Shown one piece after another: positions 1 through 5,216 of a stretch of 5,216 nucleotides of DNA. Positions within the stretch are counted from its first letter, which is position 1; every line of letters begins with the position of its first letter. The position numbers were made by a program, and so were the translations under genes. Source of the DNA: Clostridia bacterium (GTDB lineage: Bacteria > Bacillota_A > Clostridia > Oscillospirales > CAG-272); the NCBI GenBank assembly GCA_017546745.1, contig JAFYRZ010000178.1:1-5216 (forward strand), read 5' to 3'. The notes under the pieces are model-generated. The model saw only the letters and a program-made list of their open reading frames with translations. It had not been told where the DNA came from and did not search any database.

Positions 1-1
1 A

Positions 2-193
2 AACAGCGTAAAGCGCCTTGAGAGCGGAGAATTAACGCTTGACGAGGCTATTTTGGAATTTGAAAGAGCGATGGGGCTCGTTAAGGTGTGTAACGAAAGA
101 CTTGAGGATGCCGAGATGCGCGTGAGAATTCTTACAGAGGGTAAGGACGGAGAGATAACCGACCGTCCGTTTGACACGAGTAATGAGGCTTGA
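2..193 (+). CDS. xseB: Exodeoxyribonuclease VII small subunit, C-terminal part (5' truncated by window edge)
   Basis: The frame is open from base 2 to a TGA at 191-193 and gives 63 residues without the N-terminus. The small subunit assembles with XseA into exonuclease VII, which degrades single-stranded DNA to oligonucleotides in the cytoplasm. The visible sequence has the family core: VKRLESGELTLDEAI, then a short helix with EFERAM, then CNERLEDAEMRVRIL. This is the two-helix hairpin of XseB. Family members are usually about 70-85 residues, so only about 10-20 residues should be missing on the left. After the core comes an acidic, polar tail (about 18 residues ending in SNEA) that is probably disordered. 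The last 11 bases overlap tlyA, which suggests translational coupling. xseA would be expected just upstream, outside the window. The family assignment rests on the conserved core and the neighbouring tlyA. Confidence 0.88.
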   Translation, partial: NSVKRLESGELTLDEAILEFERAMGLVKVCNERLEDAEMRVRILTEGKDGEITDRPFDTSNEA

Positions 194-917
194 TCTGTAT
201 ATCACCGAAAAAGGACTTTCGAGAAGCAGGACCGAAGCAAAGGCTCTTATTACGGAGGGCGCAGTCAAGGTCGATGGCGAGGTCGTGAAAAAGCCGGCTG
301 CCGAAATCCTTGGCAAGGAGTGCGTTGAGGTGATAGCCGACGATAACAGATTCGTTAGCCGCGGCGGACTTAAGCTTGACGGTGCGCTTTCGCATTTTAA
401 TATTGACGTTACGGGGCTTTCCTGTATCGACGTCGGTGCATCGAGCGGTGGCTTTACCGATTGCCTTTTGCGCCGCGGCGCCCGTCGCGTTATTGCGGTA
501 GATTCCGGGCAGGGTCAGCTTGCGCAGGTGCTTCTTTGCGACACGAGGGTTACATCGTTTGAAAAATTCAACGCGAAGCTTATGACCCCCGATATGCTCC
601 CGTTTACCCCCGACTTTGCGGTTATGGACGTTTCATTTATTTCCGCGAGGCTTATAATTCCCGCGGTTTATGCCTGTCTTAACGATAACGGCGGCTACGT
701 TCTTCTTATCAAGCCGCAGTTTGAGGTTGGACGCGCAGGTATCGGTAAGGGTGGAATAGTAAAGGATAAAAAAATGCGCGACAGCGCCGTGCGCGAGGTC
801 GTGGAGTTTGCCGAGAAAATCGGTTTTTATACGGTAGGTCTTATCGAGTCCCCGATAAAAGGGGGAGACGGTAATACCGAGTATCTTGCATATTTCAAAA
901 AAGGTGTTAGAATATGA
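183..917 (+). CDS. tlyA: TlyA family rRNA (cytidine-2'-O)-methyltransferase with N-terminal S4 RNA-binding domain
   Basis: The product is 244 residues when read from ATG 183. Residues 1-60 form an S4 RNA-binding domain, opening MRLDLYITEKGLSRSRTEAK as is typical of the family. An RFVSRGG linker follows (56-62). From about 78 there is an FtsJ/RrmJ-like Rossmann methyltransferase domain with the SAM loop DVGASSGGFTD (83-93) and acidic D107. A likely catalytic K-D-K-E tetrad can be placed at K64, D149, K177 and E233. Characterised TlyA enzymes 2'-O-methylate cytidines of 16S and/or 23S rRNA (C1409 and C1920) using SAM; the sites used here cannot be read. Older annotations call this family haemolysin A, which is misleading. 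The start is chosen by family length and N-terminus. An in-frame TTG at 171 would add four residues, and neither start has a strong Shine-Dalgarno. The gene overlaps xseB by 11 nt and nadK by 4 nt. Confidence 0.93.
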   Translation: MRLDLYITEKGLSRSRTEAKALITEGAVKVDGEVVKKPAAEILGKECVEVIADDNRFVSRGGLKLDGALSHFNIDVTGLSCIDVGASSGGFTDCLLRRGARRVIAVDSGQGQLAQVLLCDTRVTSFEKFNAKLMTPDMLPFTPDFAVMDVSFISARLIIPAVYACLNDNGGYVLLIKPQFEVGRAGIGKGGIVKDKKMRDSAVREVVEFAEKIGFYTVGLIESPIKGGDGNTEYLAYFKKGVRI

Positions 918-1765
918 AGGCTGTTGTAATAATGCCTAATCCGAAGAAGGATGAGGGACTTAAGGTCACGTCTAAGGTGGCGGAAAAGCTTCTTTCTCTC
1001 GGAATTAGGGTGTTTCTTAATTCAGAATACAAAAGCTGCGCCACGGCGGGTATAGAATATTATGAGGAGCTTCCGAGGGCGGACCTCATTATCGTTATAG
1101 GCGGCGACGGATCGGTTATTTCGGCATCGGTAAACGCTGTAAGCGCAGATATTCCGATGCTCGGAGTAAACCTCGGGAAGGTCGGTTATCTGACCGAGGT
1201 AGAGCCGGATGCGCTTTCCGTGCTTGACAGGCTTGTCAGCGGGGAGTATTTCGTCGAGGATAAGCTTCTCCTTTCGGTCGAGTGTAAGCGTGGTGGTGAT
1301 ATATATACCACCGATAGCCTTGCCGTAAACGACGTTGTTATTTCCCATAACGAATTTCTCGGTATTGCGGATTTTAAGGTAGAAAACGCGCTCGGCGACT
1401 GTGTGAAGTACAGGGCGGACGGTATAATTCTCGCAACACCGCAGGGCTCTACGGCATACTCGCTCTCTGCGGGCGGTCCTATCATCTCGCACGACCTTGA
1501 TTCTATAATCGTAACCCCCGTTTGTCCGCACTCGTTCTTTAACCGCTCTATAATCTTCTCGGCAAACGAGAGGCTTAAGGTTACCAACGACGGAGTGTCG
1601 GATCTTAACGTAAGCATTGACGGTAGGCTTTTCACCGTGCTTAATAAGGGTGACGAGTGTACGATATACGCCGCAGAGCGTAAAATGAAAATGATAACCT
1701 TCTCGGAAAACAATATGTTCTCAACTCTTTTCCGAAAGATGCGAATTTTGGAGGATATTAAGTGA
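914..1765 (+). CDS. nadK: NAD kinase (ATP or polyphosphate-dependent)
   Basis: The 283-residue protein has the length and complete motif set of bacterial NAD kinases, which phosphorylate the 2'-hydroxyl of NAD+ to make NADP+ in the cytoplasm. Visible motifs are the GGDG catalytic/nucleotide loop (63-66, after IIVI), LGVNLGKVGYLTE (83-95), the ND pair of the NE/D motif (N139-D140), YRADG (166-170), the hallmark glycine-rich stretch ATPQGSTAYSLSAGG (174-188), and TPVCPHSF (201-208). A C-terminal SIDG (234-237) follows in the beta-rich domain. The start codon ATG 914 overlaps the tlyA stop as ATGA. AAAGGTG (900-906) lies about 7 nt upstream as a good ribosome-binding site. The stop overlaps the argR start. 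NADPH made by this route is the reductant for MurB, encoded two genes downstream, though that link is only general metabolism. No catalytic residue is missing. Confidence 0.97.
   Translation: MKAVVIMPNPKKDEGLKVTSKVAEKLLSLGIRVFLNSEYKSCATAGIEYYEELPRADLIIVIGGDGSVISASVNAVSADIPMLGVNLGKVGYLTEVEPDALSVLDRLVSGEYFVEDKLLLSVECKRGGDIYTTDSLAVNDVVISHNEFLGIADFKVENALGDCVKYRADGIILATPQGSTAYSLSAGGPIISHDLDSIIVTPVCPHSFFNRSIIFSANERLKVTNDGVSDLNVSIDGRLFTVLNKGDECTIYAAERKMKMITFSENNMFSTLFRKMRILEDIK
1750..1754 (+). promoter_or_regulatory. argR ribosome-binding site (GGAGG) inside the nadK 3' end
   Basis: A GGAGG lies 10 nt before ATG 1765 and 7 nt before the in-frame GTG 1762. It is among the strongest Shine-Dalgarno matches in the window and is embedded in nadK codons. 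Spacing alone slightly favours GTG, which would add one methionine. ATG is preferred for codon strength and a one-base stop/start overlap (TGATG). Confidence 0.7.
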
Positions 1766-2220
1766 TGAAAAACGAAAGACAGAAGAAAATACTCGAGCTT
1801 ATCGAGAAATACGAGATTGATACGCAGGAAACGCTTATCGCAAAGCTTGCCGAGGAGGGCTATAAGGTCACGCAGACCACCGTTTCAAGAGATATAAAGG
1901 AGCTTAAGATAGTAAAGGGAACGACCGGTATGGGAACGTATAAGTACGTTTCTCCGAGACCTAAGTCGGAGGAGATAACAGTTCCTCTTGCATCCGGCAT
2001 ATCCAAATCCGTCACCTCGGTAGAGTCGGCGGAGAATATTATAGTTATCAAGACCTACGCAGGTATGGCAAACGCGGTTGCGGTGTATCTTGAATCCTTC
2101 TCCCACGTACATATCGTAGGAACGGTCGCGGGAGACGATACGCTTCTCGTCGTATTTAAGACCCGTGAGATAGCAGAGAAGACCGAGGCAGAGTTTAAAA
2201 ATCTTTTTGGCGTCAGATAA
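1765..2220 (+). CDS. argR: Arginine repressor ArgR/AhrC
   Basis: The 151-residue protein matches the usual ArgR length of about 150. Residues 1-62 form the winged helix-turn-helix. The recognition region reads GYKVTQTTVSRDIKELKIVK (32-51) and holds the S41-R42 pair that contacts ARG boxes. A variable linker (64-85) follows. The C-terminal oligomerisation and arginine-binding domain ends in the conserved GTVAGDDTLLVV (119-130), whose D124-D125 pair is the expected arginine ligand. In characterised relatives the hexamer with L-arginine represses biosynthesis and can activate catabolism. No arg genes lie in this window, so its targets must be elsewhere. The start overlaps the nadK stop by one base and follows a GGAGG. 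Position between nadK and recN is standard in Clostridia. The family is certain; the actual regulon is not shown. Confidence 0.95.
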   Translation: MKNERQKKILELIEKYEIDTQETLIAKLAEEGYKVTQTTVSRDIKELKIVKGTTGMGTYKYVSPRPKSEEITVPLASGISKSVTSVESAENIIVIKTYAGMANAVAVYLESFSHVHIVGTVAGDDTLLVVFKTREIAEKTEAEFKNLFGVR

Positions 2221-2241
2221 CTTGAAATTTGGGAGTGTGTA

Positions 2242-3936
2242 ATGCTTTATTCGTTACATATTGAAAATATTGCCGTAATAAAATCGATCGATATTGATTT
2301 TTCCTGCGGCTTTACCGCGCTTACGGGTGAGACCGGTGCGGGAAAATCTATAATAATCGACAGCATCGGGCTTCTTCTCGGAAGAAAGGCTGATCGCGAG
2401 CTTATAAGAACGGGAGAGGACCGCGCTATGGTAAGCGGTCTTTTCGGTGATCTTTCCCCCGAGTGTCTTGCCGCGTTAGGTGAGATAGGCGTTGGAGCCG
2501 ACGACGAGGGTGAGCTTATGATACAGCGCCAGATAAGCGCGGACGGAAGATCGGTCGTAAGAATAAACGGCAGAACCGTAAGCCTTTCCATACTTAAATC
2601 GATAGCCCCTATGCTTATCGGCATACACGGACAGAACGATACCACCTCGCTTACAGATCCCGAGAGGCATCTCGAGATACTTGATACCTATGCGAGGGCG
2701 GATAAGCTCCTTCTTGACTACCGACAGGCATTTGACGAGTATTCCGACGTGCGCCGTAAGAAGCGCGAGCTTGAGGATAAGATACGACAGGGCGAGAGAA
2801 TGAAGGAAATCCTCGAGTATCAGATCAACGATATAGATTCGCTTTCGCTTCACGACGGTGAGGAGGAGGAGCTCGTTGAGAAGAAGGTAAGGATAAGAAA
2901 CAGCGAGAAGATCATAAAGAACTCCGAGTTCGTATACAGAGCGCTTAAGGGAAGCGAAAAGGGAAGCGTTTATTACCTCATCGACCGCTGTACGGCGGCT
3001 CTTTCACAGCTTTCTGCCGTTCTTCCCGAGTACGACGGATATACCGAGGTCCTTCGCGATATCCTTTATAAGATCGACGATATTGCTGAGGAGGTTGCCG
3101 ACAAGATAGATCTTGTTGACGAGGATCCTACGGATACCCTTAACTCTATCGAAGAGCGACTTGATAAGATCACGAAGCTTAAGCGTAAGTACGGTCTTAC
3201 GGTTGCCGATATACTTGCGTTCTCCGAAAAGGCAAAGGCAGAGCTTTCGATGCTCGTTAACTCGGACGGTGAGCTCACAAGGCTCGATAAAGAGGAGCGC
3301 CGACTTTACGCTGCTTGTGAGGAGCTTGCCAAGGCGCTTCACGATGCGCGCGTAGTTGCCGCAGCAGAGCTTGAGTGCGGAGTTAAGGAAACTCTTGCGT
3401 TTCTTGATATGCCAAAGGTCGTTTTCTTTGCCTCGATCAAGGAGATGAATGACGGTGAAAGAAGACTTCTTTCCAAAAACGGATACGATTCGGTTCAGTT
3501 TTATATAAGCGCTAACAGAGGTGCTGAGCCACAGCCCCTGTCAAGGATCGCCTCGGGTGGCGAGCTTGCGAGAGTAATGCTTGCGCTTAAGGGAGAGATC
3601 GCGGATAAGGACGGTGTTCTTACCGTAATTTACGACGAGATTGATGCAGGTGTTTCCGGAAAGACCGCAAGAAAGATAGGCATAAAGATGCTTAAGCTTT
3701 CGAAAAGCACGCAGATTTTCTGCGTAACCCACAGCGCGCAGATCGCATCCTTAGCAGATACGCATCTTCTTATCTCAAAGAGTGACGTTGACGGTGCTAC
3801 CGAAACCACCGTTAAGGCGCTTGACGATGCGGGAAGAATTGACGAAATATCGAGAATTCTCGGTGGTATAGATATAACCGAGTCACAGCGTGAGGCAGCG
3901 GAGGATATGATCCGCGAAAAGGAGCAATATAATTAA
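2242..3936 (+). CDS. recN: DNA repair protein RecN (SMC-like ATPase)
   Basis: The 564-residue protein is close to the usual RecN length of about 550-575. RecN acts early in recombinational repair of double-strand breaks, holding DNA ends together using ATP. The N-terminal ATPase half carries the Walker A loop GETGAGKS (29-36) and a Q-loop IHGQND (128-133). A charged helical middle (about 155-375) is the coiled-coil arm and includes the conserved KRKYG (314-318). The C-terminal half has the ABC signature LSRIASGGELARVMLALK (433-450), Walker B VIYDEIDAGVSG (462-473, D465 and E466) and the switch histidine in CVTHSAQIA (494-502, H497). All catalytic parts are intact. ATG 2242 follows GGGAG (2231-2235) with 6-nt spacing, in a 21-nt gap after argR. 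The middle is shorter than in SMC or RecF-type proteins, which supports RecN over those alternatives. Confidence 0.97.
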   Translation: MLYSLHIENIAVIKSIDIDFSCGFTALTGETGAGKSIIIDSIGLLLGRKADRELIRTGEDRAMVSGLFGDLSPECLAALGEIGVGADDEGELMIQRQISADGRSVVRINGRTVSLSILKSIAPMLIGIHGQNDTTSLTDPERHLEILDTYARADKLLLDYRQAFDEYSDVRRKKRELEDKIRQGERMKEILEYQINDIDSLSLHDGEEEELVEKKVRIRNSEKIIKNSEFVYRALKGSEKGSVYYLIDRCTAALSQLSAVLPEYDGYTEVLRDILYKIDDIAEEVADKIDLVDEDPTDTLNSIEERLDKITKLKRKYGLTVADILAFSEKAKAELSMLVNSDGELTRLDKEERRLYAACEELAKALHDARVVAAAELECGVKETLAFLDMPKVVFFASIKEMNDGERRLLSKNGYDSVQFYISANRGAEPQPLSRIASGGELARVMLALKGEIADKDGVLTVIYDEIDAGVSGKTARKIGIKMLKLSKSTQIFCVTHSAQIASLADTHLLISKSDVDGATETTVKALDDAGRIDEISRILGGIDITESQREAAEDMIREKEQYN

Positions 3937-3941
3937 ACAAA

Positions 3942-4844
3942 ATGGTTCGGCATATTGAGAATTTACTCAAAATGACGGACGTTGAATACATAAAGGACTA
4001 CGAAACTAAAAACAGATGCACGCTTGGCGCAGGCGGTGCTGCTTTATTTGCGGCGTTTCCTCGTAATGAGGGCGAGCTTATCTCGCTTTTGTCAGCGCTT
4101 AATTCGGGCGGCTTTGATTTTAAGGTGCTTGGCGGAATGTCAAACATCGTGGTGACCGACAGCGGTTTTAAAGGTGTATTGATCTTTACCGACAGCCTTA
4201 AGGGCTTTGAGGTGAACGGAACCGTCCTGACACTTGATGCAGGAATACGGTTACCCGCTCTTTATGTAAGGCTTTGTTCGCTTGGCATATCGGGATTTGA
4301 GGAGCTTTTCGGAATTCCCGGTACGGTCGGTGGCGCGGTATTTCAGAATGCCGGCGCGTTTGGCAGAGAGATATCCGACCTCTTGCTTGGGGTAAGAGCC
4401 TTTGACGTTAAAGCCGGCGAGGTGATATGTCTTTCCTCGGGCGAGCTTGATTTTTCTTATAGAAAAAGTGCTTTTCAAAAGGATAGGTCACTCGTTATCC
4501 TATCGGCTGATTTTAAGATTAATTACGCGGATAGCGACGGTATAAGGGAGCGCGTAACGATGTACCGAAATAAAAGACGCTCGTTACAGCCAAGGGAAAG
4601 ATCTCTCGGCAGCACGTTCAAGCGCCCTTTAAGTGGGTACGCGGGCGAGCTTATAGACAGGGCAGGACTAAAGGGTGTGTGCATCGGCGGCGCGTGCGTG
4701 TCGGAAAAGCACGCGGGATTCATTATAAATATCGGCGGTTGCACCGTCTATGATTACACCTCTCTTGCAGATCTTTGTAAGAGCGAGGTTTTTTCAAAAT
4801 TCGGAATTAAACTTGAAAGGGAATTTGAAATTCTTGAATACTAA
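3942..4844 (+). CDS. murB: UDP-N-acetylenolpyruvoylglucosamine reductase MurB (type II)
   Basis: The 300-residue flavoprotein matches type II MurB length. It reduces UDP-GlcNAc-enolpyruvate to UDP-MurNAc with NADPH, the second committed step of peptidoglycan synthesis, in the cytoplasm. The FAD domain shows the VLGGMSNIVVTDSGFKG loop (62-78) and FGIPGTVGGAVFQNAGAFG (123-141). Likely catalytic residues are R174 in SYRKSAF, the proton-donor S224 in GSTFKRP, and a glutamate in the C-terminal LEREFE (probably E294). The usual glycine of GxGSN in the FAD loop is M66. Start ATG 3942 lies 5 nt after the recN stop without a good Shine-Dalgarno: GGAG at 3921-3924 is 17 nt away. Reinitiation by ribosomes leaving recN is therefore likely. 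ATG 3972 would remove ten residues, but the longer form better matches the usual distance to the first conserved segment. The 3' end probably overlaps whiA. Confidence 0.95.
   Translation: MVRHIENLLKMTDVEYIKDYETKNRCTLGAGGAALFAAFPRNEGELISLLSALNSGGFDFKVLGGMSNIVVTDSGFKGVLIFTDSLKGFEVNGTVLTLDAGIRLPALYVRLCSLGISGFEELFGIPGTVGGAVFQNAGAFGREISDLLLGVRAFDVKAGEVICLSSGELDFSYRKSAFQKDRSLVILSADFKINYADSDGIRERVTMYRNKRRSLQPRERSLGSTFKRPLSGYAGELIDRAGLKGVCIGGACVSEKHAGFIINIGGCTVYDYTSLADLCKSEVFSKFGIKLEREFEILEY
3955..3970. repeat. Short inverted repeat in the murB 5' codons, weakly ARG-box-like
   Basis: TTGAG and CTCAA arms of 5 bp flank a 6-nt AATTTA centre. The 14-bp core TGAGAATTTACTCA matches the textbook ARG-box pattern TGAATWWWWATTCA at 11 of 14 positions by my alignment. 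It lies 13 nt into murB and just before the alternative ATG 3972. No promoter is evident beside it, so binding by ArgR is only a possibility and chance is plausible. Confidence 0.3.
4815..4833 (+). promoter_or_regulatory. Probable whiA translation-initiation region: Shine-Dalgarno plus 13-bp palindrome
   Basis: GAAAGGGA (4815-4822) is the only purine-rich Shine-Dalgarno candidate before whiA and sits about 12 nt from TTG 4834, which is long. A perfect 13-bp inverted repeat, GAATTTGAAATTC (4821-4833), fills that gap. As RNA it could form a 5-bp stem with a 3-nt loop, bringing the ribosome-binding site closer to the start codon or partly masking it. The same bases encode the MurB C-terminus, so the repeat may be incidental. 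Folding is an inference. Confidence 0.4.
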
Positions 4845-5216
4845 GGTATCCTTTTCTAAGGAAATGAAGGACGCGATAGCGGCCGAGGAGATAAAGAACG
4901 GATGCTGCAGAAGAGCGCTTTTGTCGGGCTTTCTTGCTGCGGGCGCAAGAGCGGGAGAGCATGATATAATCGCCCCTGCACCGAGTGATGCGGTATTCTC
5001 GGGGCTACAAGCCTTAATACATGAGGTATATTCGACCGATACCGAGCTTAAAGTGAGGGAAAAGGGAGGTCGCGGCCGTCTTTTGTCTTTCAAATCGGTT
5101 TCAGCTTACAAATTTATATCAAAAATAACGACGGATACGCAGTTTACAGAGCTGTTTAAGCCAAAATGCCAGGGCTGCCGTGCGGCATTCTTGCGCGGTG
5201 CGTTTCTTGCCGCGGG
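4834..5216 (+). CDS. whiA: WhiA family sporulation/cell-division regulator, N-terminal part (3' truncated by window edge)
   Basis: An open frame runs to the right edge and gives about 128 of the usual roughly 310 residues. WhiA proteins have a LAGLIDADG-homing-endonuclease-like N-terminal region lacking nuclease activity and a C-terminal helix-turn-helix. In Streptomyces WhiA is a transcription factor for sporulation septation; in Bacillus it affects division and chromosome segregation. Family features seen are the opening VSFSKEMKDAIA (5-16), matching the usual SFS-x-x-VK start, NGCCRRALLSGFLAAG (22-37), and KCQGCRAAFLRGAFLAAG (111-128). The helix-turn-helix lies beyond the window. TTG 4834 is chosen because it retains the SFS segment, giving an 11-nt overlap with murB. 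ATG 4864 would delete that segment and has its AAGGA only about one base away; TTG 4825 is also possible. Family identity is confident, the exact start is not. Confidence 0.85.
   Translation, partial: MNTKVSFSKEMKDAIAAEEIKNGCCRRALLSGFLAAGARAGEHDIIAPAPSDAVFSGLQALIHEVYSTDTELKVREKGGRGRLLSFKSVSAYKFISKITTDTQFTELFKPKCQGCRAAFLRGAFLAA

Noticed and set aside
768..774. Run of seven A residues in tlyA as a possible slippage or frameshift site
   Set aside because: The tlyA frame is intact on both sides and the shifted frames show no meaningful continuation; it encodes DKKM.
849..866. C-run/G-run hairpin (TCCCC with GGGGA) near the end of tlyA, resembling a terminator
   Set aside because: The G-run encodes the conserved KGG of the TlyA SPIKGGDGN motif, no U-tract follows, and nadK starts about 50 nt later by overlap.
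1022..1713. Long antisense open frames of 169 and 175 codons opposite nadK
   Set aside because: They mirror the codon bias of the sense gene, lack recognisable domains and ribosome-binding sites, and lie wholly within a complete NAD kinase.
2221..2241. argR-recN gap as a site for an ArgR operator or recN promoter
   Set aside because: The 21 nt hold only the GGGAG ribosome-binding site and show no dyad symmetry or -35/-10 pair.
3113..3355. Second-frame + strand open frame of 80 codons inside recN
   Set aside because: It falls in the coiled-coil region of recN, its product is serine/arginine/leucine-rich as expected of an out-of-frame shadow, and no ribosome-binding site was seen.
5063..5085. 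Strong internal Shine-Dalgarno-like AGGGAGGT followed by an in-frame TTG within whiA
   Set aside because: It encodes KGGR within the WhiA N-terminal region; starting there would delete most of the recognised domain.
4794..5093. Antisense 99-codon open frame across the murB-whiA junction
   Set aside because: The + strand encodes recognisable MurB C-terminus and WhiA N-terminus here; the antisense product is low-complexity with no family resemblance.

Overview
The window is an ordinary, densely packed chromosomal housekeeping operon from a member of the Firmicutes, most likely class Clostridia. All seven genes are on the + strand: xseB (3' end only), tlyA, nadK, argR, recN, murB and whiA (5' part only). 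The xse-tlyA-nadK-argR-recN order is typical of Clostridia. The DNA looks roughly half GC, with heavy use of CTT for leucine and AAG/GAG codons. That suggests a mid-GC gut-type clostridial lineage rather than an AT-rich Clostridium, but genus and species cannot be read from the window.

Layout. Positions 2-193 hold the end of the exonuclease VII small subunit. Positions 183-917 encode a TlyA-type S4-domain rRNA 2'-O-methyltransferase. Positions 914-1765 encode NAD kinase, 1765-2220 the arginine repressor ArgR and 2242-3936 the SMC-like repair ATPase RecN. Positions 3942-4844 encode MurB of peptidoglycan synthesis. From about 4834 to the right edge runs the N-terminal part of WhiA. Junctions are 11-nt, 4-nt and 1-nt overlaps, gaps of 21 and 5 nt, and a probable 11-nt overlap. 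No intrinsic terminator or convincing internal promoter is visible. No stretch over 300 bases lacks a gene, and I see no RNA gene, mobile element, CRISPR array or attachment site.

How the genes relate. XseB and RecN belong to DNA repair, TlyA to ribosome modification, NadK to NADP supply, ArgR to arginine control, MurB (an NADPH-dependent enzyme) to the cell wall, and WhiA to growth or division control. They form a co-transcribed block of core functions rather than one pathway. The architecture is the main point of interest: the xse-recN block is joined directly to murB-whiA. The ispA/dxs genes often found between xseB and tlyA, spoIVB-spo0A often found after recN, and rapZ-yvcK often found between murB and whiA are all absent from those places. 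I found no convincing evidence of a previously undescribed system.
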